In this document: positions 34,908-42,857 of the stretch, piece by piece
How positions within the stretch are numbered: position 1 is the stretch's first letter
Layout of the letters: every line of letters starts with the position of its first letter
Source: Brachybacterium subflavum
Lineage (GTDB): Bacteria; Actinomycetota; Actinomycetes; Actinomycetales; Dermabacteraceae
Direction of reading: 5' to 3'
Assembly (NCBI RefSeq): GCF_009299795.1
Contig: NZ_VIGP01000001.1
Location: forward strand, 248,001-312,000
DNA length: 64,000 nt
Translations under genes and position numbers: made by a program
The notes under the pieces: generated by a model
Told to the model about the DNA's origin: nothing
Databases searched by the model: none
Seen by the model: the letters and a program-made list of their open reading frames with translations, nothing else

Positions 34908-35809
34908 GACAGCTCCTTCTCGGTGGTGGTGACGGTGGGGATGATCTGCGCGACGGCCTCGATGTCGATGTCGATGTCGTCGATGTCGAAGGGGTCGTCG
35001 TCGAAGACGGGATCGGGGTCGTCGGGCTCAGGCTCGGGCTCGCTCGGCAGGTCCGAGATGATCTGGAAGCCTGCGTCCTCGAGCGCCGGCTCGGCGTCCT
35101 CGTCGATCTCCGTGGCGGCGGGCACGGTCGCTGCCGCACCGCCGAGGATCCGCACCGCGGGGTCGACCGCTCTGCCGTCGCGAGACTTGGCGGCTGCTGT
35201 CGCGCGACGGACGGTCGGTGCGACCCACCCCCACGACCAGGCGCGGTACACGCTCGACAAGAGGCCGAGGATCAGCTGGATCTCGAGCCAGGAGACGGTT
35301 CCCGCGGCGTACCAGCGCGAGAGCGCAGCAGGGGCAAGCAGCCCACCGCTCGCCTCTTCGTACATGGCGGCGAGGCTGTAGATCAGGACAAGGTCCAGCC
35401 CGAGGCGTCGCGCCATCACCGCCGCGAAGGCGAGCACGGCGGCGAGCAGCAGCGGAGGCCAAGGGCGCGAGGCGTAGGGACGCAGGGCCGTGCGCCACAG
35501 CAGGTAGCTCACGTGGCTCACCACCCAGGCGACCCCGACGACGAGCGGCAGCGCGTAGCAGAAGAGCATCACGTAGGCGATCGCGCCGAGGGCCGACGTC
35601 TTGGTGTCGTCGTGGTGGGCCCACTGCGCGAAGCGACCCTTGGCGATCTCCTCGTGCAAGGCGGAGTCGCCGACGCCGGTCGCCGCGCGCTCGCGCTTGC
35701 GGGCGGCACGCGCGAGCAGGTCCGCGCGACGCATCGCGGCGTGGCGGTCCCACCAGCGCCGGCCCTTGATCCACGCGGCGCGCTCGGCCTCGTACAGCGG
35801 CTCAGGCAT
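34904..35809 (-). CDS. Membrane protein with acidic C-terminal tail, function unknown
   Basis: A 301-residue protein. A basic, amphipathic N-terminal region (1-70, KGRRWWDRHAAMRRADLLAR) precedes about four hydrophobic segments (75-200). The C-terminal 70 residues are extremely acidic (PEPEPDDPDPVFDDDPFDID). ATGA overlap with the following gene. The polarity pattern, basic-hydrophobic-acidic, resembles scaffold or coupling subunits of actinobacterial transfer regions, but no conserved domain is recognised. Confidence 0.65.
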   Translation of the reverse strand: MPEPLYEAERAAWIKGRRWWDRHAAMRRADLLARAARKRERAATGVGDSALHEEIAKGRFAQWAHHDDTKTSALGAIAYVMLFCYALPLVVGVAWVVSHVSYLLWRTALRPYASRPWPPLLLAAVLAFAAVMARRLGLDLVLIYSLAAMYEEASGGLLAPAALSRWYAAGTVSWLEIQLILGLLSSVYRAWSWGWVAPTVRRATAAAKSRDGRAVDPAVRILGGAAATVPAATEIDEDAEPALEDAGFQIISDLPSEPEPEPDDPDPVFDDDPFDIDDIDIDIEAVAQIIPTVTTTEKELS

Positions 35810-35951
35810 GGCCGAGCGCCTCTGCAGGGAGGGGCAGAAGCCCGGCCGCAGCTGCGAGCGGGGACGTGGTGGTGCCGGCGACGTAGCCGATGAAGAAGAC
35901 GGTGAGGCAGGCGACCACAAGGATGATCGCGCCGAAGACGAGTCGCCACAT
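35802..35951 (-). CDS. Single-TM micropeptide (49 aa)
   Basis: A 49-residue protein, MWRLVFGAIILVVACLTVFFIGYV plus a short Ala/Leu-rich tail. One TM segment fills most of it. It overlaps the next gene by 8 bases, which supports translation as the first cistron of the cassette. Its transcript probably starts at the minus-strand side of the symmetric promoter 155 bases upstream. Confidence 0.6.
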   Translation of the reverse strand: MWRLVFGAIILVVACLTVFFIGYVAGTTTSPLAAAAGLLPLPAEALGHA

Positions 35952-36106
35952 GGCAGACCCTCCGATCCGGAGTCCAGCGCCGGGAGCAGTGCCCGACAGC
36001 AGAGCCGACAGAACGAGGCGCACCGAGAGATGGTGCGCTGCTTCGTACGGTGGTGGCCGCCGCGGATGGTCGGCCGATGAGCTCTCGTGGAGCTCCGGAT
36101 GCCTTC

Positions 36107-36152
36107 ATTCTAGTGGTCCCTCTTGATTAAAATCAAGTGGGTCCACTAGAAT
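36107..36152. promoter_or_regulatory. Symmetric divergent promoter within a 44-bp palindrome
   Basis: Bases 36108-36151 form a palindrome: TTCTAGTGG and CCACTAGAA arms, inner CTTGATT/AATCAAG, with mismatches only in the TCCCT/TGGGT spacers. On the plus strand TTGATT (36123-36128) and TAGAAT (36147-36152) are 18 bp apart. On the minus strand the same boxes occur at 36136-36131 and 36112-36107, also 18 bp apart. It therefore reads as two identical promoters back to back with overlapping -35 boxes, and as an ideal operator for a dimeric repressor. Confidence 0.75.
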
Positions 36153-36159
36153 AATCGCC

Positions 36160-36420
36160 ATGAAGGTGGTCCTCCCTGACGACGACTCGCGGCACCTCGG
36201 ACGACTGGTGAGGTCCGCGGAGAAGCTGCGGCCTGCATCCCAGGGTCGAACGGTCCGCGTGAGCGCCGTCGCGTGGGTGCGGGGTGCGATAGCCGCCGCC
36301 AGGAAGGACAAGGACCTCGCGCGCCGTATTGCCGAACAGATACCTGATACAGGGCGCGGAGGAGTGCGGCCGGGGGCCGGCCGTCCAACAGGTCGTAATG
36401 CCACGAAGGAGCCGAAATGA
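36160..36420 (+). CDS. Small basic DNA-binding-like protein, candidate relaxosome accessory/repressor
   Basis: An 86-residue protein, MKVVLPDDDSRHLGRLVRSA then EKLRPASQGRTVRVSAVAWVRGAIAAARKDKDLARRIAEQI. It ends with a glycine/arginine-rich GVRPGAGRPTGRN that resembles an AT-hook core. The first part could fold as ribbon-helix-helix. The ATG is only 8 bases from the -10 TAGAAT, so the mRNA is probably leaderless. The position between a symmetric operator and the coupling-protein gene suits an autoregulated accessory (MobC-like) protein. This role is inference. Confidence 0.6.
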   Translation: MKVVLPDDDSRHLGRLVRSAEKLRPASQGRTVRVSAVAWVRGAIAAARKDKDLARRIAEQIPDTGRGGVRPGAGRPTGRNATKEPK

Positions 36421-36476
36421 GCATCAAGGAAGCCAAGCCGCAGGCAGGACATGGGAAGGCTCAACCCCGAGGGTGA
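36417..36476 (+). CDS. 19-codon leader ORF upstream of the coupling-protein gene
   Basis: ATGAGCATC begins inside the stop of the preceding gene (ATGA overlap) and encodes MSIKEAKPQAGHGKAQPRG before TGA at 36474-36476. The stop codon occupies the loop of the hairpin at 36465-36489, so a terminating ribosome would melt that stem just before the next gene's ribosome-binding site. This looks like a leader peptide or coupling device. Confidence 0.4.
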   Translation: MSIKEAKPQAGHGKAQPRG

Positions 36477-36489
36477 TCCGCCCTCGGGG
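36465..36489 (+). promoter_or_regulatory. Hairpin in the leader of the coupling-protein gene
   Basis: CCCCGAGGG (36465-36473) pairs perfectly with CCCTCGGGG (36481-36489) around TGATCCG. No T-tract follows. It ends 26 bases before the ATG at 36515 and 14 bases before AAAGGAG, a suitable place for translational control. Confidence 0.5.
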
Positions 36490-36514
36490 GCACAGAAAGC
36501 AAAGGAGTCCGAAC

Positions 36515-37927
36515 ATGATCAACAGTTCGAGCGGTCGTCGGGGGCAGAGCACAATTCCGGAGGAGCCTCGTCCCTACGTGGGCTTCGCGATGGACGCGAC
36601 GGGGCAGACGTCCGGCCTCGCCGAGGGCGGGGTGCACACGCTCGTGCTCGCCGGCTCGGGTGTGGGCAAGAGCCGGCGGGTGCTGGTACCGAGCATCTGC
36701 CTGTGGGAGGAGAGCGTCGTCGCCGTCAGCGCCAAGAGCGACTTGGCCGAGATGTCCGCGCGCATCCGCGCGAGCCGTGGCGGTCCGATGTACGTCATGG
36801 ACCTCACCGGTCAGGCGGACTGGGCGCAGCTGCCCGAGGACGTCATCCGCCTGAGCAGCGACCCGTGCGCCCTCCTCACGTGGGATGAGGACGGGTCGAA
36901 CGACGACTCGGCGCTCGGCCTCGCGGAACTGCTGACGACGCTCGGCTCGCTCGGCATGGGCGGCGGTGGCGGTGGAGGCGGAGACAGCGCCTTCTGGATG
37001 CAGCTCGCGGTCGGCACGCTCGCCTGTCTCGTGCAGGCCGGCGGCTACTACCCGGACCCCGAGACGGGAGAGACCGTCTGGGGTGGTGGTATCGAGTGGG
37101 TGATGCAGGCCGCGCTGGACACCGGCGAGGATGAGGACGAGGAGGAGGCCAAGACCGACTACGTGACGCCGAGCTGGGCCACAGCAGCACGCCGTGCCGA
37201 ACTCCTCGGCTCGGAGCATGTGCGCGAGATCGTTCGCAGCACGGTGCTCGACCCCCGCCAGCGCGACTCGATCGGCATCAACCTCCGCGTGGCGCTCAGC
37301 AACTGGAAGAAGCGCACGGTCCGCGGGAAGGCAGGCGATGTGCCGTTCAGCCCCGACCTGCTCGAGCAGCCGGGCTCCACGCTGTACCTCGTCTCCCCGG
37401 GGGACGGGGGCGGCGCGAGCGCGGCGGCGTCGGTGATCGAGTCCCTCGTGCGTCACTGGACGCAGCACTCGATCACCAAGGGACTGCCGAAGATCCAGAT
37501 GGTGATCGACGAGTGCCCGCAGATCTGCCCGCTGCCGCGTCTCGACCAGTACATCGGTGTCATGAGGAGCTACGGCATGCACTTCCTGGTGGCGGCTCAG
37601 CACTCGAGCCAGTTCGAGAAGAGGTTCGGCGAGAAGGATGCCAAGGTCCTGCTCAACATCTTCCCCTCGATCCTGGTGGGCGTCGGTGCGATCGAGAAGG
37701 ACCTGATCGATCAGGCGGCGTGGACGGTGCCGCCCACAGAGCGCAAGGTGTCCTCGATCGGCTCGGGAGGGCAGGAGAACTTCTCGGCCGACAAGACGAC
37801 CTCGATGACGGGAGCGGAGCTGCTGCCTCGCTCCATGGGCGAGGCCCGTCTGATCGTGCGGGGTCTGCCCGGCACGCTCGTGAAGCTCGTGGACTACGAG
37901 CACATGCTGACCCGCGCCGCCGCGTGA
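36515..37927 (+). CDS. VirD4/TraG-like conjugal coupling protein (T4CP)
   Basis: A 470-residue ATPase. FAMDATGQTSGLAEGGVHTL then VLAGSGVGKSRRVLVPSI gives Walker A (GSGVGKS, 47-53); MVIDECPQICPLPRLDQY near residue 330 is Walker B. The pattern matches the TraG/VirD4 C-terminal domain, which links the relaxosome to the secretion channel. An eight-glycine linker (GMGGGGGGGGDS) interrupts the domain near residue 150. There is no N-terminal membrane anchor, unlike classical VirD4. AAAGGAG precedes the ATG by eight bases. The relaxase follows after the oriT-like region. Confidence 0.82.
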   Translation: MINSSSGRRGQSTIPEEPRPYVGFAMDATGQTSGLAEGGVHTLVLAGSGVGKSRRVLVPSICLWEESVVAVSAKSDLAEMSARIRASRGGPMYVMDLTGQADWAQLPEDVIRLSSDPCALLTWDEDGSNDDSALGLAELLTTLGSLGMGGGGGGGGDSAFWMQLAVGTLACLVQAGGYYPDPETGETVWGGGIEWVMQAALDTGEDEDEEEAKTDYVTPSWATAARRAELLGSEHVREIVRSTVLDPRQRDSIGINLRVALSNWKKRTVRGKAGDVPFSPDLLEQPGSTLYLVSPGDGGGASAAASVIESLVRHWTQHSITKGLPKIQMVIDECPQICPLPRLDQYIGVMRSYGMHFLVAAQHSSQFEKRFGEKDAKVLLNIFPSILVGVGAIEKDLIDQAAWTVPPTERKVSSIGSGGQENFSADKTTSMTGAELLPRSMGEARLIVRGLPGTLVKLVDYEHMLTRAAA

Positions 37928-37957
37928 TCGGCAGCGTCCGGAGCTGAGCTAGGAGCA

Positions 37958-37983
37958 GCGCCCCGGCCATACGGTCGGGGCGC
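37958..37983 (+). terminator. Terminator after the coupling-protein gene
   Basis: GCGCCCCG (37958-37965) pairs with CGGGGCGC (37976-37983), followed by TTCCTT. It lies 30 bp after the stop of the coupling protein and separates it from the relaxase transcription unit. Confidence 0.7.
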
Positions 37984-38229
37984 TTCCTTGTGCCCTGCGG
38001 CGCGTGGACGCGGCCTCACTCCGGACGCCGCCCCGGACCTCGAGACGACCCCGGCGCTTCCACCTCGCGACCGACCACCCACCACCGCAGCAGCGACGGC
38101 CTCGGACATCACCGACGTCGGCCGTTCCGGCAGGCGTGCCAACGACCGCCCGGTGGGCTGACAACCTCGAGGGCTGATGATTTCACCACCGTCGACCCGC
38201 CCACGCGCGAGGGGCTGATGCGTCGACGC

Positions 38230-38450
38230 TGAGCGGGTGCACACCCCCGCGCGAGCACGTGTACACACGGCGACCGGGGGCGCGCATACACGGCAAGGGA
38301 AAAATCGAGGCACACAATCTAACTCGCTTCGCGAGTTAGCGGAACCTAGCGGTTCCAGCCAGTGGCCAGCTACAATGAACCTAGCCACGCCACTCGGAGC
38401 GACCCACGCGCTTCCGAGTGACCGACCGTCCCATGACGGTCGGTTCATCT
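38230..38450. other. oriT: Candidate origin of transfer (hairpin cluster upstream of the relaxase)
   Basis: Within the 583-bp non-coding gap before the relaxase gene, four stem-loops lie in tandem. They are CTAACTCGC-TTC-GCGAGTTAG (38319-38339), GGAACC-TAGC-GGTTCC (38341-38356), CACTCGGA/TCCGAGTG (38391-38420) and ACCGACCGTC-CCAT-GACGGTCGGT (38421-38444). An array of GTGCACAC/GTGTACACAC/CATACAC motifs lies just left. MOB_F relaxases nick next to such inverted repeats, close to their own gene. The nic site itself was not identified. The rest of the gap (37984-38229) shows no gene. Confidence 0.6.
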
Positions 38451-38510
38451 TACGTATCTGGCCTGATCCGGCTTGTCCGGAGCGGCCCGTAGCCGAGATG
38501 GAGCAGGCGC

Positions 38511-41500
38511 ATGAGCAAGGGCGGAGTCGTCACCTTCCGAGGGTCGGCACAGGCTGCAGAGAACTATCTGCGCGAGACGTACCTGCGCGAGGGCAAGGAC
38601 CTCCCCGTCACCCACATTGCCGTGGAGAACGGTCAGGCGACGGCTCGGAACATCGACGGCGAGCAGTTCCGTCGCTGGATGGAGCACCGGGACCCGTTCG
38701 AAGCGGAGTCGCCCGTCCGCGGTCAGCAGCGCGGTGGTCAGCGCAAGTCGCCGGTGTACCACGAGGTGCTCGTCTCGTCCTCGAAGTCGCTGTCGCTCGC
38801 GGCGGCGGCGAACCCTCGTATCGGTGAGGCGCTCGAGGCCGCGATGGACCGCGCGACGACCGCATCGGTCGAGGCGTTCGCGGAGCACGCGGCAGGGCGT
38901 GCGGTCATGAGGCCCCGCGGGCCGCAGGTCGCCGTGCGCGCATCCCGCGTCGAGGCGACGCACGTCCAGCACACGAGCTCTCGCGGGGGAGACCCGCACT
39001 ACCACCGTCACGTGCAGCTGCTGCCGAGGGTGCAGGTGCGCACCCGCAAGGGGCTCGAGTGGAAGGCCGTGGACGGTGCGATGGTCTACGCCGCGGCGGG
39101 TCGGATGTCGGCAGCGGCGGACCTCGCGATGTCGACGGATTCGGAGCTGCGCCGCGTCATCGCGGAGGAGGGCTACACGTGGGAGCCCGGCGTCGGCGGC
39201 GGCAAGATCGCGGAGTTCGAGCCGCTGGTGGACGAGTTCTCCTCGCGGCGGGATCAGGTCGCCGCGCACAAGGAGGCGGCCGAGGCGTCGTGGCGGTCGG
39301 AGAACCCGGGCAAGGAGCCGAGCGTTGCGCAGGTGCGCAAGTGGGATCAGCTCGGGTGGGCGACCGACCGTCCGGAGAAGAAGGCGACGGCGAAGACCGC
39401 GGCGGGCGTGCTCGAGGACAAGGCGCAGCGGCTGGCCGAGGTCGCCCCGCAGAACGAATCACGCGCGGTCGTGCGGGAGGACCCGTCGACCATCGACCCC
39501 GACGTGATCGCCCGTGAGGCAGTAAAGGATCTCGAGGCACATAGCACGGCGTTCTCCCGCATGGAGCTACTCGCGGCGATCGACCGTCGGGTGGCCGACA
39601 CCTACGTCATGGGCGAAGACGCGGTCACCGTGCGATCCGCGGCGATCGAAGCGGCGACCGGCGAGGTACTCCAGCTCGACGGGCTCGACGCCCAGAACGA
39701 CGCCAAGCGGACGCGGTTCACGACCCGTCGCGTGGTCGCCAACGATTGGGGGGTGATGCGTCGTCTGCAGGAGCGCGGACAGCGCGGCGGACGCGACGGG
39801 TACGTGACCGAGAACCGCGGCAGCTTCTCGCTCAGCGAAGATCAGACGGCAGCGGCACGCTCGATCACCGGCAACCACGCGCTCGTCGTCGTCGAGGGCG
39901 CGGCGGGCAGCGGCAAGACGACCATGCTCGAGGCGGCGAACGAGGAGCTGATCGCCCGGGACCGCCGTCTGGTCGCCGTCTCGCCGACCAAGCGCGGCGC
40001 GCTCGAGATGGGGAAGTCCATCGGCGCGCAGGCGACGAGCGTGCACGGACTCCTGGTCGCCGCGGGCGCGTCGTTCGACGACCGTGGGCGCTGGACGCTC
40101 CCGGTGCAGTGGAAGCCGCAGTCGCAGGAGTGGCGCATGGACAAGGAGAGCGTCCTGGTCGTCGACGAGGCCGGCATGCTCGACAAGGAGACGGCGTGGG
40201 CGCTGCATCGGTACGCGGACGACATGGGTGTCGGAAGCGTCGTCCTGCTCGGTGACTCCAAGCAGCTGCCGGCCGTCGGTCGCGGCGGCTACCTGCGTGA
40301 CGCGTGGGCGGCGACGTCGGCCTACCACGACCTCACCAACGTGCAGAGGTTCCGGATCGCCGACGGCAAGAGCACCAGGCTGCAGCTCGACACCGAGTAC
40401 GCCGACGCGTCGCTGAAGCTGCGCGAGCGGGAGGAACCCGAGGCGTTCGTTGCGATGCTGCAGGAGCGCGGCCACGTGCGCACGGGCGAGGTCGACGAGG
40501 TCATCGGTCGAGTCGCGGAGACGGTGGCGCTCGAGACGAAGGCGGGGGAGAGCTCGATCGCTGTCGCATCGACCAACACGGTCGCGAGCCGCATCAACCG
40601 TGCCGTCTACGACGAGCTCGTCGCCAACCGGACGATCGACGCGAGCGTCGTCGTGCGCGGCCGGGACGGCGATCCGATCGCCAAGGGCGCTCGCGTCGCG
40701 ACGAGGCTGAACGACAAGGACATGGACGTCGCCAACCGGCAGGTGTGGGAGGTCCGCTCCGTGCAGGAGAACGGGTCGGTCATCGTCAAGGACGTCGAGT
40801 CCGGTCACCACCGGACACTGGACCCCGACTACGTGCACGAGAACGTCCAGCTGGCGTTCGCTGTCACCGCGCACGGCGCGCAGGGCATGACCGTGGACAC
40901 CGCGCACATGGTGCTGTCGGACCAGACCGACGCTGCCGGGCTCTACGTGGGCCTCACCCGTGGGCGTTACGCGAACGTGCTCCACACGGTCGCTGAAGAC
41001 GACGCCGACGTCCTCGAGCAGTTCACTGCTGCCGTCTCCCGTGTCCGCGGGGACGAGGGTCTGAGCGCCGTGCAGGCGACGATCGCACGCGAGCACGACA
41101 AGCAGAACGCTGTCGAGGCTCAGCCCGAGCGGAAATCGCTGGACCTGTCGCTCGAGGACGAGCCGTTCGAGCTCGAGCCGAAGCGTCGTCGTCAGTGGGT
41201 CCTCCGGGGAGCGAGGACCGAGGCGTCCGTGCCGGACGCTCCGAGCACATCGTCCGATCCGCGGGACGCCTACCGCGGCGAGTTCGCGAGCGAGCTCGCG
41301 GTACTGCACCAGCGGGCTCTGGCCTTCGCCCGTGAGGATCACCCGCGCGGCGGCGAGGAGTACTGGCAGGCGGCAGCGGAGGCGAAGCTCGTGAACGAGG
41401 CGTACTTCGCTCAGCGGGCGATGCAGCGGAAGCCGGGCACGCCGGACGCCTTCCTTGCGCAGCTCGAGGGCGTGCGGTCGGAGGTCGCCGAGCAGGAGCG

Positions 41501-41912
41501 GCTCGTGGCGCAGCAGCGCGAGCAGGAGCAGATCCGCCGTGCAGAACAGGAGCGCGTGGCGGAGGAGGCCCGCTACCAGCGTGTCCACGAGGTGATGACC
41601 GAGGCGAAGACGCGCTACCCAGAGGAGCTGACGCGGTTCGCCAACACTCGCCGCATGGAGCTCGCGACCGCCTACCCGTCGATGTCGAAGGAAGACGCGA
41701 CCGGTCAGGTCCTGCGCGAGCTGAACGCCGCCGCGGGCGACGGGTCGCTCATCGACACGCTTCAGGGCGTCCGCATCCAGAACCACCGTGCGCAGATCGC
41801 GAAGGAGGCGCGTCAGGAGCGGCGGGTCCCGTCGATCCATGAGCGGCTGGCACGGGCCAACAAGCAGAGCCGGGAGAGGGAGGCGAGCCAGGACCACGGC
41901 ATGGAGCTGTGA
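38511..41912 (+). CDS. traA: MOB_F conjugative relaxase-helicase (TrwC/TraA-like)
   Basis: A 1133-residue protein. Residues 1-300 form the HUH relaxase: an N-terminal AENYLRETYLREG with candidate nicking tyrosines, and the metal-binding GGDPHYHRHVQL with His163, His165 and His167. Residues about 430-860 form a RecD/TraI-like helicase, with Walker A GAAGSGKTT (near 463), Walker B VVDEAGM (near 550), GDSKQLPAVGRG and AFAVTAHGAQGMTVD. The C-terminal 230 residues are Glu/Arg/Gln-rich coiled coil. It should nick oriT, bind the 5' end and unwind the strand to be transferred. Confidence 0.93.
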   Translation: MSKGGVVTFRGSAQAAENYLRETYLREGKDLPVTHIAVENGQATARNIDGEQFRRWMEHRDPFEAESPVRGQQRGGQRKSPVYHEVLVSSSKSLSLAAAANPRIGEALEAAMDRATTASVEAFAEHAAGRAVMRPRGPQVAVRASRVEATHVQHTSSRGGDPHYHRHVQLLPRVQVRTRKGLEWKAVDGAMVYAAAGRMSAAADLAMSTDSELRRVIAEEGYTWEPGVGGGKIAEFEPLVDEFSSRRDQVAAHKEAAEASWRSENPGKEPSVAQVRKWDQLGWATDRPEKKATAKTAAGVLEDKAQRLAEVAPQNESRAVVREDPSTIDPDVIAREAVKDLEAHSTAFSRMELLAAIDRRVADTYVMGEDAVTVRSAAIEAATGEVLQLDGLDAQNDAKRTRFTTRRVVANDWGVMRRLQERGQRGGRDGYVTENRGSFSLSEDQTAAARSITGNHALVVVEGAAGSGKTTMLEAANEELIARDRRLVAVSPTKRGALEMGKSIGAQATSVHGLLVAAGASFDDRGRWTLPVQWKPQSQEWRMDKESVLVVDEAGMLDKETAWALHRYADDMGVGSVVLLGDSKQLPAVGRGGYLRDAWAATSAYHDLTNVQRFRIADGKSTRLQLDTEYADASLKLREREEPEAFVAMLQERGHVRTGEVDEVIGRVAETVALETKAGESSIAVASTNTVASRINRAVYDELVANRTIDASVVVRGRDGDPIAKGARVATRLNDKDMDVANRQVWEVRSVQENGSVIVKDVESGHHRTLDPDYVHENVQLAFAVTAHGAQGMTVDTAHMVLSDQTDAAGLYVGLTRGRYANVLHTVAEDDADVLEQFTAAVSRVRGDEGLSAVQATIAREHDKQNAVEAQPERKSLDLSLEDEPFELEPKRRRQWVLRGARTEASVPDAPSTSSDPRDAYRGEFASELAVLHQRALAFAREDHPRGGEEYWQAAAEAKLVNEAYFAQRAMQRKPGTPDAFLAQLEGVRSEVAEQERLVAQQREQEQIRRAEQERVAEEARYQRVHEVMTEAKTRYPEELTRFANTRRMELATAYPSMSKEDATGQVLRELNAAAGDGSLIDTLQGVRIQNHRAQIAKEARQERRVPSIHERLARANKQSREREASQDHGMEL

Positions 41913-41955
41913 GCAGTACCCACCAGCAGTACCCACCACGAGATAGGAGTCAGGC

Positions 41956-42636
41956 ATGGCACAGCTGACGGTCAACCCGAGGGACGTCCAGAAGGTGCAG
42001 TCGGCGATCCGCATCGACGGCATGGAGGCGGCCAAGAAGCGGTTCGGCGAGGACTCGCCGGAGTTCAGGAAGGCGCAGCAGGACCGCCAGCGCCGGCGGA
42101 TGGTCGCGCGTCGGGAGCAGGCGGCCCGGCACGCGACCGAGGCCAGGACGACCAAGAGGCAGCAGGCGTCCCCGACCGGTCAGGCCCAGGACGCGGGCAA
42201 GCGTCAGGCCGAGGCAGCGGAGGCGGCCAAGCGTCGGCAGGCGCAGAAGTCGGCGGCGGACCGCACGGCCCAGAGCCAGCAGCAGGCTCGGGCGCAGGCT
42301 CAGCGTGCTCAGGACCAGCGCACCCAGGCCCAGGCACAGGCGCGTGCCCGTGCTCAGAGCCAAGCGCAGGCCGAGAGCAGGGCGCGGTCGCAGGCACAGA
42401 TCCAACGGGCGCACCAGACGGCGACGGAGGCGGCTGCACGGCGCAAGCAGCAGCAGTCCCCGGCGGCCGAGCGGGTCTCCCGTGCTCCGCGGCAGGCTCC
42501 GGCGGCGGCGACGCGGGCCACCGCGGCGCAGTCGCAGGGGCCGTCGGCGACGGAGCGCATGCAGGCGATGCAGCGCCGGCAGGCGCAGCTGCGGGCTCGT
42601 CAGCCCCAGGTGCAGTCCCAGGGTCAGGCGATGTGA
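41956..42636 (+). CDS. Gln/Ala/Arg-rich coiled-coil protein
   Basis: A 226-residue protein. The first 60 residues are ordinary (MAQLTVNPRDVQKVQSAIRI), with a helical segment KKRFGEDSPEFRKAQQDRQRRRMVARREQ. The remaining 165 are low complexity, dominated by Gln, Ala and Arg in an AQxQAxAxAxA-like heptad pattern. It lies 43 bp after the relaxase and is strongly basic, so it may coat or tether DNA. Function unknown. Confidence 0.65.
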   Translation: MAQLTVNPRDVQKVQSAIRIDGMEAAKKRFGEDSPEFRKAQQDRQRRRMVARREQAARHATEARTTKRQQASPTGQAQDAGKRQAEAAEAAKRRQAQKSAADRTAQSQQQARAQAQRAQDQRTQAQAQARARAQSQAQAESRARSQAQIQRAHQTATEAAARRKQQQSPAAERVSRAPRQAPAAATRATAAQSQGPSATERMQAMQRRQAQLRARQPQVQSQGQAM

Positions 42637-42638
42637 CC

Positions 42639-42794
42639 ATGTGGAACGGACCTGCTCTGCACGGCGACGAGGTGTTCGCCGGCGGCTACCGCATCTGCCC
42701 CGAGTGCGACGAGATGGCCGCGCTGTACGCGGGGGAGCCGATCGAGCACGCTCCCACGTGCCCCAAGGCCGAGGGTCGCCGGCTGCGCACGTGA
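42639..42794 (+). CDS. Small Cys-rich (zinc-ribbon-like) protein, 51 aa
   Basis: A 51-residue ORF two bases after the preceding stop: MWNGPALHGDEVFAGGYRIC then PECDEMAALYAGEPIEHAPTC. It has a CPEC pair and a later His/Cys (HAPTC), suggesting one zinc site. Tight coupling to the relaxase operon and a terminator directly after support it as a genuine last cistron. Confidence 0.6.
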   Translation: MWNGPALHGDEVFAGGYRICPECDEMAALYAGEPIEHAPTCPKAEGRRLRT

Positions 42795-42807
42795 GCAAAC
42801 CCCGAGC

Positions 42808-42849
42808 ATGAAGAAGCCCCGTCGGAGCGATCCGGCGGGGCTTCTTCAT
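42808..42849. terminator. Bidirectional terminator between convergent operons
   Basis: ATGAAGAAGCCCCG (42808-42821) pairs perfectly with CGGGGCTTCTTCAT (42836-42849), with an inner CGGA/TCCG extension. The stem is rich in A on one side and T on the other, so it can terminate the relaxase operon rightwards and the minus-strand replication operon leftwards. Confidence 0.85.
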
Positions 42850-42857
42850 GGAGAGGC

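Noticed and set aside
36515-37927. Coupling ATPase as a VirB4 or FtsK/TraB-type translocase
   Set aside because: The Walker motifs and the VIDECPQI context fit TraG/VirD4. There is no gamma domain as in FtsK/TraB and it is too short for VirB4.
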